Assembly (NCBI GenBank): GCA_019188255.1
Contig: JAETXT010000005.1
Span: 1,426,001-1,490,000 of the forward strand
Direction of reading: 5' to 3'
Length of the DNA stretch: 64,000 bases
Origin: Verticillium longisporum
Lineage: Eukaryota; Ascomycota; Sordariomycetes; Glomerellales; Plectosphaerellaceae
Shown: piece after piece, positions 35,487 to 47,465 of the stretch
Layout of the letters: each line of letters opens with the position of its first letter
Numbering within the stretch: the stretch's first letter is position 1
Position numbers and translations under genes: made by a program
The notes under the pieces: model-generated
The model's input: only the letters and a program-made list of their open reading frames with translations
Databases searched by the model: none
Told to the model about the DNA's origin: nothing

Positions 35487-38400
35487 GGCGATGCTGTGTT
35501 GGGATTAGCAAGTGTGAAGAGCTGAGGGGACGAAATAATTCAGGCAGGAAGCCTTGGATGACGCCAAAGGTAGGCTGCCGTCGTCCATCATGGTGTGAGG
35601 GGCATGAGCAGCAAAGTTTGGCGGGGCAGAGGGCATTGGTTGGGGATGGGACATGGCGATGGGACATGGCGGCCAGAGGCGCCAGGAGAAGGGACCAGAG
35701 GCGCCAGGAGAAGGGACCAGAGGCGCCAGGAGAAGAAGGGCGACATACCGAGGAAGATCGACTGCAGGTGAAGGCGAATCGAGAGATCGAGTCACAGCAA
35801 ACAGCGAGCAATGTCAGATGCTCGGTCAGATGCTCTGTCAGATGAGGCACACCAGAAGAAAGGAAGAGAGAAGGGACGATCATCAGACGGGGCTCGCATG
35901 CGACTTATGTACGTGGAACCCAGGAAGGAACAAGTCTTGGGGCCTTCCAGGTTGCTGGGTGCTGCTTGCCGCTTCGCTGCAGAAGCTTGCCACAGAAGCT
36001 CCTCCTCTCCCCCCACCGGTTATCCTTTCCTCCTGGAGATGGAGGAGAAGTTTCTTGGGACAGAACGACCCGGACGAGGCGACGGCCAAGGATGCGCTAA
36101 CGGCCCCGATGTGTCCCTGCTTCGCCATCTGGTGGGGCGCTCTTAAGTCTTGACAGTCTTGAATGCCTGTCCTTGAATGCCTCTGGTCAGGCACCGTTAC
36201 TTGCAGCGAAGGGTAAGATGCAAGGCGTCGTTCAGATCTCGTCACTCGTGTTGCAGTGCTTTCTCTACCACTCTTCTCCCTTCAACCACAACCCATCTCA
36301 TCGCTTCCAGCCCGCTGAATGAATGAATGCCTGCCCAGGTGCATCGCCATCGCCGTGCTGCTCTGCAGATTTCCTCCGTCGGCCCCGATCCTGTCACAGT
36401 TTTCCCAAACCAATGGGTGCTCGGTATGAGCTCGGTGTCTCCACGCCACCCCTGTCAGTGGCTTGATCTCTCTCCATCTGATAAGATGGAGCGGGGCCAC
36501 CGAACCCCAGCAGCCGTGATCGGACAGTGCCCGTCACTGGGGACTCGCTGCTCGCTCTTGCCTGCTTGCCTGCTAGGCCGCTCCCCACCAACGCCCAAAA
36601 GCCCCTGCCGTCAGTGGCGCGTCCACACCACGGCAGCCACTCTGCCCTGCTAGTGGATGTGCCGGCAGTGGTCTGCAGCCTTTGGCGATACCTGCCCTCA
36701 GTAAGATGCCGGCCCTCAGTGAGATGCCTTCCCTCAGCAGGTACCAGTAGGACCTACCTTACCTTACGTACCTCCTACCAGGTGGGCGAGCTTTCCGGCT
36801 TCTAGGCCTTCGAGCCTCTACAGGCCATCAAAGGCCAAAGGTTCTGCCGAAACGCTTCGTGGCAACCCAGGATATACTTGACAGCGACAACTGTCATCCA
36901 TCTTCTCGACATCGGAGGCCACTTCCTTCCTGGACCGCTCGATTGTGCCGTCTTGACAGAATCCGACAATTTCGTATCCTTAGACCCGAGTTTAGTCGTT
37001 CCGGTTCGCCAACGTACGAGGCACTAGCAAACACGTCTGCAGGGAGCCTTATTGCCATGATGGTACGTAAGCTTCAAGCGCAGTTCGAGAAGCTAGGCGT
37101 GGAACTAGCGGGACAAAAAGATTTCTGCAGATTTTTTTTTATCAGATCAACCACGACTTCTTTCGGGCCTTGGCATGTTCTTCCAGGCCTTCCCCTTGGC
37201 CTCAGCGTTTTTCTCTGTGGACGACTAGCGACCCGCCCGCGCAAATTTTACCATCGGCTGCCTCTTGGCTCTGGGTTTCTCTCGCTCATCCGCTGGCGTC
37301 TCGTTCATCCGCCGCCAGCGTTTTCGCTCGTCACTGTTTAGCTCAACACAGGATCTGACGGGCATCTGCATGCCAACATGACCACCCCCGCAGTCACACC
37401 TGCAGCCGGGACACCAATCGAGCTTGTTGTTCCACACCTTCTGCGCTGGTGACATCTCGCCCGACCCTCGTGTCACCCCCACCAGCAAGCAAGACCCCTA
37501 GAAGCCATCCGTTCCCATCACGACATCAGAACGAGGCCGACCCAGAACCACGCGACAGAGGGTCCTATTCGCAAACAGATCGCCCTCCTTTTCTTCATTG
37601 GACAGTCTCATCACCGCCATGTGGGACTTGGTCTCGATTGCCCACATTCCGTCAATCTCCGCCGATAACCCCTGCACCCCGTCCTCGCTTCGACATGCCT
37701 TCGGCGAAGCTTCGTCGTCGGAGAATCTCCCCGACCCCGAGGGCCAAATCTCTTTCTCTCTTTGACAGATGATATTGATCCAGTCCGCCGGTGTCAATCG
37801 TCCGACGCCGTCGAAAAACTTGATCGCAAAACCTGTGGTCGTCCCAGCTTTATTACCAGGTATTCTCCCTTCGTCTCAGAGCCTAGTTTCAAGCACGAAC
37901 CGTCTCTTTGTCGTAAGACCTTGACGGCGGCAGGTGTTGGCTCGGTAAAGTCCGGCGCTCGTCGCATGCAACGTTGCCAACCCGGGCTAGTAGCGTAGAC
38001 CCGGCTCCTTGATCAGCTCCCGAGTCGCTATTGGATGAGCTGGATCAGGCCGCTCCGTGATCATACACATGTCTCGAACCATTGCTTGGGAGCAGATTCC
38101 AGACGAAGAGCGCCTGAGTCGAGAAGACTTGTATCAAAGACCGTAATCCGCCGCATCAGTCATGTTCAGATCGCAAGTGCACTGATATCGTCAAAGCTCC
38201 GGCTACCCTGAGCCTGATGTGGTAGAAGAGATCTCTCTCGAGAATCAGTTGATTGCGTCAACATGTCGAAGAGCTTCGCACAAATGTTTGGCCAAAGTGG
38301 CGACCGACTCTTGACCTTGCTGCCGGAACAAGCCGAAATAGGCTGGCAGAAATCAGGACTCTTGTAATGGACCAAATGTGCAAACGGTAGGTCACTCATA

Positions 38401-38660
38401 TGGGCAAACCTAGCTCAAGACACTCGTGTTTATCACATTTTTCATGAATTGCAGTGCGGTAGGAGCACAGCTCCGAGACGACTTTCCTGGCCTGCTCTCT
38501 CACTAGCTGGAGCCCAGTGTCGGACAAAACCGATTGGCTCACTTGCGATGTAGTCAATATCACCAACTGTTGAGAGGGCTTCACTGCTTATGTGAACCCC
38601 AATCCAGTACTTCCGCTATGCTTACGAGCTCTGAATAGGTAGGGTATCTAATAAGTCTTA
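35487..38660. other. Gap between MFS gene and transposon block
   Basis: First comes the MFS promoter, including a 22-bp GAGGCGCCAGGAGAAGGGACCA triplicate (about 35676-35735). After about 36.2 kb there are only doubtful frames. The best is on the minus strand: a 62-residue frame from 38584 that could splice (GTTTGC...CAG, about 38430-38360) to a short exon ending near 38250, giving a small helical protein. A second minus frame, 37797-37498 (99 residues), is acidic and protein-like. I recognise neither. They may be pieces of one decayed gene. Confidence 0.35.
35676..35735. repeat. 22-23-bp GAGGCGCCAGGAGAAGGGACCA triplicate
   Basis: Nearly three adjacent copies, about 190-250 bp upstream of the MFS transporter start, preceded by a short GGCGATGGGACAT duplication. 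Confidence 0.9.
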
Positions 38661-38860
38661 TAATAGTTAATTCATATATATAATTCTTATCTCTTATCTC
38701 TAAGTTACTACTACCTACGTAAGTCAGATATACCTATCTACTCTTAGCGACCACGTAAGCCGTAGTTCACGTACTCCTAAGAGCAATAGATCCTAGATAT
38801 CCTAGATACCTTAGATATCGCTATCCTAACTATAGAGTTCTTTAATATTAGTTTAATACT
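38661..38860. repeat. Left LTR (heavily RIP-mutated)
   Basis: Aligns without gaps, as far as I can see by eye, to 47266-47465. All differences I found are C/T or G/A transitions, most with this copy holding T or A. Ends are approximate to about 10 bp. Confidence 0.8.
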
Positions 38861-39953
38861 AGCTCTTCTTTTCTTTATAAGTAAAATAGCTATAAAGACT
38901 AATATTAAGAGCTATTACTAGGGTTAATAGCTACTCTATTACGCCTATAATTCTCTAGTCTCTAGCGTATTAGATCTACTCTTTTAGTCTTAAAATAAAT
39001 AACCTAATAATAGGAAATAATAGGAAATAATAATTAGAAATAAGGAAAAATATAGCTTAAGCTTACTATTCCTATAAATATTAGGCCTCTAATTCCTAGC
39101 GCTTTAGAATAATAGTATTATCTATAAATAGCTCTTTAAAGAAATAAACTAAATTATAATTTAAATAATAAGAACGGGCTTCTAAATCCTAGAAATAAAG
39201 GAAATAAATTAAAATCTAATAATAAATAGCGCTCTTATAATTACTAAATATATACTCTTAAGGCCTCTAAATCCTTAATATATTAATAGAATATAATAGA
39301 ATAATTATTAGCTTTTCGTAGAATCTATTAGAATAATTCCTAATAAATTAAACTACCCTTTAATAAGAATAATAGGATTAAACTACTTTAATTAAATAAA
39401 TTCTGTAGAAGATCTATATATCTTATTAATAAGTTTTAGTAATTCTATTCTATTAACCTTTCTCTCTCCTTATATCGACTTCTTTAATTTTTATAAGCTA
39501 GCTTAATATATATAAATAATACTTATACGATTAATAAAAACTTATTTTTACTATTCCCGTTTATTTATTTTCTTTCTCGTTTCGGCTATAATAATACCTC
39601 CTAAGCGTAAGACCCCTATACTTAAGCCCCTTAAAGCTAAGAGAATAGCTAAGTATAAGAATATAATCGGTATTAATCGTAAAAGCTATTAATTTAATAA
39701 ATAGTATATATATATAATAATATTCGTAAAGTTCCCTATTTAAATTACTTTAAATCTTATCTCGTAAATAAATAAACTAAAATTAGCGCCTTAAGCGTAT
39801 ATTACGATCTCGATCTTAAGGGATCCTATTATTATAAATATACCTCTAAATATTCTTATAAGCTAATATAAGCTCTCGTAATCTATATTTCCTATATCTA
39901 TAGCTCTAATAAATATTATCTTTAATCCTATTAATATATTTAAGCCCGCTATA

Positions 39954-39999
39954 ACGTAATCCACAAGCGAGTGGTTCACCCATGCGAGTGGTTCACTTC
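39954..39999. repeat. Terminal inverted repeat, copy 1 left
   Basis: Begins ACGTAATCCACAAGCGAGTG directly after a TA at 39952-39953. Matches the complement of 41767-41812 except for one internal T/A difference at position 30. Confidence 0.93.
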
Positions 40000-40060
40000 A
40001 CCCCGACCCGACAAACATTCCGAGGAAAACCTCAACCCAAACGCCGTAAATCAATTAAAA

Positions 40061-41714
40061 TCACTCCTCCTCGTCTTTTGCAGACGATGAGATAGCTACC
40101 TGACAAGTTCTCGCGTTGTGGCCGGTCTTCCCGCATACGCTACAGCATCGTTTCTTCGGCTGGGACCACGACGCGGGACCCGGGTTCTGCAGCGTTTCCT
40201 CTTTTATCTGGATATCTACTTCCTTCTGAGCAATCTTGTCCTGTCCCTCGCCTACAGCCATGCTTCCTCCTTCCCGGAGACGTAGCTTTTTGGCCCTCCG
40301 GCGTCGGCTTAGTGTAGCATTTTCCTCTCGAAGGATCATAACCTCTGACTTCAAAAGAGCGATCTGGTGCATAACACCCCGCGTCCCCTTCGCAAGATAG
40401 TCAACAGCATCTAAAATTGACGTTGGGGAGCTTCCCTGGTGGCGTGAGATTCGCCCTTTGATGAAGTCAGTCTGGGAACCTGCCTCGAGCAGGTTAGTGG
40501 GCGTCTTAGAGACCCAAGAATCACGCTCCCCGTGGGACGTCCCCGGAGGCGTCGTCGTCCTCAACCTCACATCCAGCTTTGACAGGACTGTTTCCGGGTT
40601 ATGGGGACAAGCCCCGCTCCTCGAAAGCCTCCCTGGATGTTTTTTCTGTCATTGCTTGCTGAAATGCAGCCGAAAACGCCGGGAAGAAGTCCTCTTTGCT
40701 GATGTGCGTTGTACCCGCCCTCATCCTATCCTCGATTTGCCGACCGTATGCTTTCTTTAGTGGGCCAAAACACCCAACATCGAGAGGCTGGAGTAGATGT
40801 GACGAATGAGGAGGCATACAGAGTGTGATGATGTTGTTCTCCTTGCAGTAGAGTTCGAAGTCGACCGAGTGGTGACTTTCGTGGCCATCCAGGATCAGTA
40901 GGCGATAACCGCCCGAAGTACGGGACTTTGTATGCCTGTCAAAATGCCGAATCCATTCCAGACCAATATCATTCGTCGTCCAGCCGTTTGGAGATGTTGC
41001 GATTCTCCAGTCGCGAGAAATCGCGTCGTCCTGGTACCAGCTCGAGAGGTGGTACTTGCCCGAAACCACGATGAACGGCGGGACGGAGAAACCCAACGCG
41101 CCAACGCCCTGGATCACCGTAACCCATTCCCGGTTGCCTGGCTGCCTCATCTTCACATTGGACCGTCTTTCCGAACTGGTCACGACCATTCCGTTGGCGA
41201 TAACGCCCATCTGGAAGCCGGTCTCGTCAAAGTTGTACATGTCAGCCTCTTGGATGCCGTACTTGGCGATCATGTTATGCACGAGGCGGAACCACGCGTT
41301 TATCGCGTCCGGATCTTCGCATTGGGCCCTCTTGTAGTCGTACTTGCGAAAGAAACGCGTCCGGAGCTCTGGTTGCCGTTTGACGAAGTTTGCGGCCCAG
41401 TTCTTCCCGACGCGTGGCGCGTCACGGTCGGCAAGCAGGCGATTCGCCATATCTCCGACCTCACCCAACCGGGGAGGGTAAGATCGCGCATCTAGGTCAA
41501 GGATATATTCGACAATAGTTTTCTCTTCTAGTACTGTTAATTTGGCAGAATTGGGCGGGCTTTCGCGTCGGGAGGGTTTGCCCTTCTGGCGTCGGAGGAG
41601 CGTCGTTAAGGGGACGGTGTAGATCCTCGCAGCACTCCGGGCGCTTAGGTTCGGGTCATTGTCCATAGCTTGGATAGCAAGGAATAATTGACCTTCTTTT
41701 GAAAGAGTCTCCAT
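40061..41714 (-). pseudogene. Frameshifted pogo/Fot1-like transposase, copy 1
   Basis: DDE transposase. The main frame (41714-40599, 371 residues) has the N-terminal helix-turn-helix/CENP-B-like DNA-binding region (about residues 1-130) and the DDE_1 catalytic domain, with acidic residues in 'MYNFDETGFQMG', 'LLILDGHESHHSVDF' and 'HLLQPLDVGCFGP'. It stops right after 'EERGLSP', at a C run that is four long on the coding strand (40603-40606). The C-terminal part continues in another frame, 40570-40061, ending with a CCHC zinc knuckle (C-x2-C-x4-H-x4-C, in 'CSVCGKTGHNARTC'). The related family continues without a break here, so I read this as a frameshift mutation or assembly error in the homopolymer. 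The catalytic triad is intact. Confidence 0.88.
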
Positions 41715-41766
41715 CGCGGGCGGAGGTGGAATCTGTAGAATTCAGGTGTAGGTCGTGGGCCCGGGC

Positions 41767-41812
41767 GAAGTGAACCACTCGCTTGGGTGAACCACTCGCT
41801 TGTGGATTACGT
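41767..41812. repeat. Terminal inverted repeat, copy 1 right
   Basis: Ends ...CTTGTGGATTACGT directly before TA at 41813-41814. Upstream of the transposase start. Confidence 0.93.
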
Positions 41813-44800
41813 TATCGTATTAATAATTAATATAACTTTATAAAGTCTAATCTATTTCTCCCGTTCTTAGAATATAAGAATACTATTTCCTAGCTCTAGC
41901 GATCTTAATAGTAATTATTTTATATCTAATCTATTATATATATTTAATATATTATTAACCTTCTATTTAATAACTATTCGCTATAATTCCGCTATTATTT
42001 TATTAATAGCTTTAGCGTATTACGCTTAAATTACTATAAATACTAAATTAGCGGTTATCCTAAGTATAGCCCTGAATACGAATAGTATTAGTATTAGACT
42101 ATTAAGCCTAGTAATATCGTTTACTACCTTAATTATTCCCTAGAATAGCGATTCTAGGCTTATATTACGAAATTCAGCCTTTAAGATCTTATACGCTTTA
42201 CGTATTAGCTTATAATAGCTTTTAACCTTATTTATTAACTAATAGGCCTTTATAAAGATCTAATAATAGGTTATACCTAGGAGGCGTACCTCTACCCTAA
42301 ATTCTATAAAAGCGAAGTTAATTCTAGTATTAATAATTATAATATCTAGAAGGCCTAGGTATATATCTAATTAATACCTCTTAAGTACCTCTTATATTAT
42401 ATAAGCTATAAAATTAGGAATAAAAGTTATAGATTAGAATCTAATATTTATATTAATTATATAAAGAACGGGCTTTCTATTTAAATATATAATATCGATT
42501 AAAATCTTATAATTAAAATTAATATCTAACCTTAGAGCGAACTTAAAGTATTATAGAGATTTCCCTTTAATTTAATAATAATAATAGAAGCGGTTTATTA
42601 GCTCTAAAGTATTCTAGTCTATATTATAATCTACTCTCTAGAGTAGATTCTATAATTTCTTAATTAATAGATAGCTAAAACGCTTATAAACTTAATAGAG
42701 CTCTATTTCTATTAGAAATACTACTCTATTACTCTCTATTCCTATTATATACGTAATCCCTAAACTAATATAGGTTTTTATATCTAGGAAGAACTAAGGA
42801 TAGCCCTATTTACGGAATATAGGTATATACTCTTAGAGCTCCTTAATATACTTTACTAGCTCGTTAACTATAAGACTTATTAGATACCCTACTTATTTAG
42901 AGCTCGTAAATATAGCGGAAGTACTAGATTAGGGTTTATATAAATAGTAAAGCCCTCTTAATATTAATTAATATTACGTTTAATATAATATAGAATAGCT
43001 AGAGCTAGAGAAATTAGGATCGATCCTATAAATAATATATTTATTATATATAAGCTTATCGATTATATTTTATAAATAATTATAAGAATACTATTTTATT
43101 TTTAAATACTTTAAGACTCTTATATAAGCTTAGTAATAGGGAATTCCTTTATTATATAATCTATAGGAGTACTATCTACTTCGAGTATCTTAGGACTCTT
43201 ACGATTAAGATTACTATTAGGCTATATCGCTAACTATAAAACCCGAAAAACGAAGCTATACGGAATAATTAATTATTTATATTAAAGCTTTATAAACCTA
43301 GTAATAATAAGCTCTTTAGATTATAATAATAGCTCTATAATAGAGCTAGAGAGTATTAAAAAGCTATAATAGGAGTTCGATATTATTCTAAAAGATATTA
43401 GTATTATACGCTTTATTTAGAGGGTTAGGAAGGATCTTAATATCGATTTTATCGTAAATAATATAAAGTTATAATTCCTAGGATTATTAGATTTAGTATC
43501 TATAAATCTTAACAGCGCTTAGATTATTAAAGTAATAAGCGCGTATAGAAATATAAAAGGAGTTTATTTCTTAGAGGTATTTATTAAAGACTTCTAGGAC
43601 TAGAGCGAAGAGGATTTCGATTCCTATAATTTAACGATTTCTCGAGTATTAAAGGTATATTTTATAGATTATAGGATCCCTTTTTTAAGGGTAATAAATA
43701 TTAAAATATTAAAGAGATTAATTTTAATATTATTATAGGAAGAGATACTCGATATAGATATATTAGAGAGTAATATTAATTATAATTTAATATTTTATAG
43801 AATAGAGGAATATTAAGAATAGTTAAACGATAAGCGATTATTTATAATAAGGATTATTTAATTATCTTAAATCTAAATTATATAAAATAAGAGGATAGAT
43901 CCCTATTAACCTCGTATTTTAGGGTTATTTAATTAATAGAGTAAATAATCTAGCTAATAAGAGATTATACTTTATTTATAATAAAATAAGATTTTACCTC
44001 TAAATAATACTTAGAACCTATTAACTTAATATTATATTCTATTATTATATAAATTAATAAATTTATTAATTAATAGAGCTATAATTAAATAATTTATATT
44101 ATTCTAGAATAAGGAGAATAATTATTTTAAGGAGATTTATAATATCTTAAACGATAAAATATATATCTTTATAGATATATATAAGCTCTTATAAATCTAG
44201 TATATATAGCTCTATATACTCTTCCTAAGTATATTCTTAGGGTATATATAAGTTTTCTTCTTAGAATATATAAATAAGAGTATAGGAATCTAGTAAATAT
44301 ATTTAAAGATTAAATAATAATTTAATTTAGAGATTAATAAAGCTTAATATTATATAGATTAGAGCTCTATAACGTTTAATTTTATTATTATAGAGCCCGA
44401 GAATATAGGAAAGCTATAAATAGAAGTTCTCTAGATCCTTCTAGATAAGCTTTAATAATATTAGAGAGTACTTAGTCTAATATTCTAGGAGGAGACCTAT
44501 CTCTATATAAATACTTTAAAAGTAGTTTAAAGCGTCCTAGAGTTAAAGATTATATTAGTAAAGTTAGAGCGATTTTTTAATATATTATCCGTTTAGCTTA
44601 AGAGTATATTAAAGGTAGAAGAGAATATTAGAACGCTTAAGTATTTCTATATTAATAGGTATTATAGGGGCGGAAGTAGCTATCGCTAAATTAATAGAAG
44701 GGGAGATCGTAGAAAGTAATCGTTTTATAGAATTAACGATTATTAAGATTCTAGGACTAGAATTCGTAAATATTAGATATATTCTAAACTAAACTATAAA

Positions 44801-45044
44801 TCGATAAAGTATTCTCTTAAAGAATAATAATACTCGAAGGAGTAATAGAAATATATATAGGAAGTATACGGGGATTAATAGAAAGGATACTATTAATTCT
44901 TAATAGCTATAAAGCTTATTAAGAGCTTAGATTCCGAAGATTTAGAAGGGCTAGGAATAGAGGACTTATATAAGTCTAATCCCGAAAGCGAATTAATAAA
45001 CGCTTATATAGTATATTTCCTAATAAATAAATCGTTTTAGTATA
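41813..45044. other. RIP-mutated AT-rich segment between transposons
   Basis: Internal part of the LTR element. No frame longer than 60 codons on either strand. CA and TG are nearly missing over 3.2 kb. Protein-like pieces interrupted by TAG/TAA codons can be glimpsed near 44640-44830, but I could not identify them. Confidence 0.8.
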
Positions 45045-45090
45045 ACGTAATCCACAAGCGAGTGGTTCACCCAAGCGAGTGGTTCACTTC
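45045..45090. repeat. Terminal inverted repeat, copy 2 left
   Basis: Same 46-bp sequence as the complement of 41767-41812, next to a TA target duplication. Confidence 0.93.
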
Positions 45091-45142
45091 GCCCGGGCCC
45101 ACGACCTACACCTGAATTCTACAGATTCCACCTCCGCCCGCG

Positions 45143-46783
45143 ATGGAGACTCTTTCAAAAGAAGGTCAATTATTCCTTGCTATCCAAGCTATGGACAATG
45201 ACCCGAACCTAAGCGCCCGGAGTGCTGCGAGGATCTACACCGTCCCCTTAACGACGCTCCTCCGACGCCAGAAGGGCAAACCCTCCCGACGCGAAAGCCC
45301 GCCCAATTCTGCCAAATTAACAGTACTAGAAGAGAAAACTATTGTCGAATATATCCTTGACCTAGATGCGCGATCTTACCCTCCCCGGTTGGGTGAGGTC
45401 GGAGATATGGCGAATCGCCTGCTTGCCGACCGTGACGCGCCACGCGTCGGGAAGAACTGGGCCGCAAACTTCGTCAAACGGCAACCAGAGCTCCGGACGC
45501 GTTTCTTTCGCAAGTACGACTACAAGAGGGCCCAATGCGAAGATCCGGACGCGATAAACGCGTGGTTCCGCCTCGTGCATAACATGATCGCCAAGTACGG
45601 CATCCAAGAGGCTGACATGTACAACTTTGACGAGACCGGCTTCCAGATGGGCGTTATCGCCAACGGAATGGTCGTGACCAGTTCGGAAAGACGGTCCAAT
45701 GTGAAGATGAGGCAGCCAGGCAACCGGGAATGGGTTACGGTGATCCAGGGCGTTGGCGCGTTGGGTTTCTCCGTCCCGCCGTTCATCGTGGTTTCGGGCA
45801 AGTACCACCTCTCGAGCTGGTACCAGGACGACGCGATTTCTCGCGACTGGAGAATCGCAACATCTCCAAACGGCTGGACGACGAATGATATTGGTCTGGA
45901 ATGGATTCGGCATTTTGACAGGCATACAAAGTCCCGTACTTCGGGCGGTTATCGCCTACTGATCCTGGATGGCCACGAAAGTCACCACTCGGTCGACTTC
46001 GAACTCTACTGCAAGGAGAACAACATCATCACACTCTGTATGCCTCCTCATTCGTCACATCTACTCCAGCCTCTCGATGTTGGGTGTTTTGGCCCACTAA
46101 AGAAAGCATACGGTCGGCAAATCGAGGATAGGATGAGGGCGGGTACAACGCACATCAGCAAAGAGGACTTCTTCCCGGCGTTTTCGGCTGCATTTCAGCA
46201 AGCAATGACAGAAAAAACATCCAGGGAGGCTTTCGAGGAGCGGGGCTTGTCCCCCATAACCCGGAAACAGTCCTGTCAAAGCTGGATGTGAGGTTGAGGA
46301 CGACGACGCCTCCGGGGACGTCCCACGGGGAGCGTGATTCTTGGGTCTCTAAGACGCCCACTAACCTGCTCGAGGCAGGTTCCCAGACTGACTTCATCAA
46401 AGGGCGAATCTCACGCCACCAGGGAAGCTCCCCAACGTCAATTTTAGATGCTGTTGACTATCTTGCGAAGGGGACGCGGGGTGTTATGCACCAGATCGCT
46501 CTTTTGAAGTCAGAGGTTATGATCCTTCGAGAGGAAAATGACGCCGAGGGCCAAAAAGCTACGTCTCCGGGAAGGAGGAAGCATGGCTGTAGGCGAGGGA
46601 CAGGACAAGATTGCTCAGAAGGAAGTAGATATCCAGATAAAAGAGGAAACGCTGCAGAACCCGGGTCCCGCGTCGTGGTCCCAGCCGAAGAAACGATGCT
46701 GTAGCGTATGCGGGAAGACCGGCCACAACGCGAGAACTTGTCAGGTAGCTATCTCATCGTCTGCAAAAGACGAGGAGGAGTGA
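45143..46783 (+). pseudogene. Frameshifted pogo/Fot1-like transposase, copy 2
   Basis: The first 371 residues are identical to copy 1, with the same DNA-binding and DDE regions. The C run at 46251-46255 has five bases instead of four, so the frame runs on for 11 unrelated codons and stops at 46291. The C-terminal coiled-coil and zinc-knuckle part resumes in a different frame at 46288, is broken again by the 14-bp loss near 46540, and ends in a third frame at 46783. It is therefore more damaged than copy 1. Neither copy encodes the full protein as one frame. Confidence 0.88.
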
Positions 46784-46844
46784 TTTTAATTGATTTACGG
46801 CGTTTGGGTTGAGGTTTTCCTCGGAATGTTTGTCGGGTCGGGGT

Positions 46845-46890
46845 GAAGTGAACCACTCGCATGGGTGAACCACTCGCTTGTGGATTACGT
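46845..46890. repeat. Terminal inverted repeat, copy 2 right
   Basis: Complement of the 39954-39999 repeat of copy 1, followed by TA. Confidence 0.93.
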
Positions 46891-47265
46891 TAGGATTAGA
46901 GGGAATAATTAAGAAGCTAAAAGGATAGCTTTAATAGAATAGCTATTTAGTTAATATTAGATTAATAGTATTTATATATAGTATAGTATTATTCCTAATA
47001 TAGGTATAATATTAGTTTCTATAATAGGAGCTTCGTAGATTAGGGCCCTAATAGCCCTAATTCTAGGCTTAATAATTAATAAGTAAGGAATAGGGGCTAG
47101 AATAAGATTTAGAATAGGAAATACGATATCTATTATAGAGGAGATTATTATTCTAATATTAATTAAGAGAATTACGTTCTATATTATCTTAATAGATATT
47201 CTATTCTTACTTTATATTAAGGATATAGATAATCTTAGAGTCTATTTAGATAATACGTATAACGT

Positions 47266-47465
47266 TAATAGTTAATTTATATATATAATTCTTATCTCTT
47301 ATCTCTAAGTTACTACTACCTACGTGAGTTAGATATACCTATCTGCTCTTAGCGATCACGTAAGCCGTAGTTTACGTGCTCCTGAGAGCAGTGGATCCCA
47401 GATATCCTAGATACCTTAGATATCGCCATCCTAACCACAGAGTTCCCTAATATTGGTTCAACACC
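47266..47465. repeat. Right LTR (less mutated)
   Basis: Direct repeat of 38661-38860. It keeps more CA and TG dinucleotides, above all in its outer half (for example CTGAGAGCAGTGGATCCCAG and GGTTCAACACCA), after which normal sequence resumes abruptly. Confidence 0.8.

Larger units (their letters stand above)
39954..41812 (-). mobile_element. pogo/Fot1-like DNA transposon, copy 1
   Basis: A 1,859-bp element with 46-bp terminal inverted repeats (39954-39999 and 41767-41812) that each contain two copies of GCGAGTGGTTCAC. A TA dinucleotide flanks both ends, as in Tc1/mariner/pogo insertion. GC content and dinucleotides are normal, in sharp contrast with the AT-rich sequence on both sides, so it inserted after that sequence was mutated. 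The other copy lies 3.2 kb away in opposite orientation. Confidence 0.95.
45045..46890 (+). mobile_element. pogo/Fot1-like DNA transposon, copy 2
   Basis: A 1,846-bp element, inverted relative to copy 1, with the same 46-bp terminal inverted repeats (45045-45090 and 46845-46890) and flanking TA (45043-45044 and 46891-46892). By eye it matches copy 1 except for small indels: one extra C in the C run at 46251 and a net loss of 14 bp near 46540. These account exactly for the 13-bp length difference. No RIP signature. Confidence 0.95.
38661..47465. mobile_element. RIP-destroyed LTR retrotransposon with nested insertions
   Basis: The block is bounded by two direct repeats of about 200 bp and, apart from two inserted DNA transposons, is extremely AT-rich. 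CA and TG dinucleotides are almost absent while CG, CC and CT survive, which is the signature of repeat-induced point mutation (CpA to TpA), not of general drift. Without the two insertions it would be about 5.1 kb, the size of a fungal LTR element. No open frame survives and I could not assign gag or pol motifs, so family and orientation are unknown. A frame beginning near 39597 (RIP-altered ATG, then PPKRKTP-like codons) suggests either an internal gene or a further nested element. Target-site duplication could not be defined because the left edge is mutated. Confidence 0.75.

Noticed and set aside
33711..35525. A 604-codon plus-strand frame opposite the MFS transporter
   Set aside because: Asp/Glu/Gly-rich shadow; the minus-strand frame has membrane helices and family motifs.
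37498..37797. 99-residue acidic minus-strand ORF
   Set aside because: Protein-like composition, but no homologous motif, promoter or neighbouring exon; kept only as a remark for the gap region.
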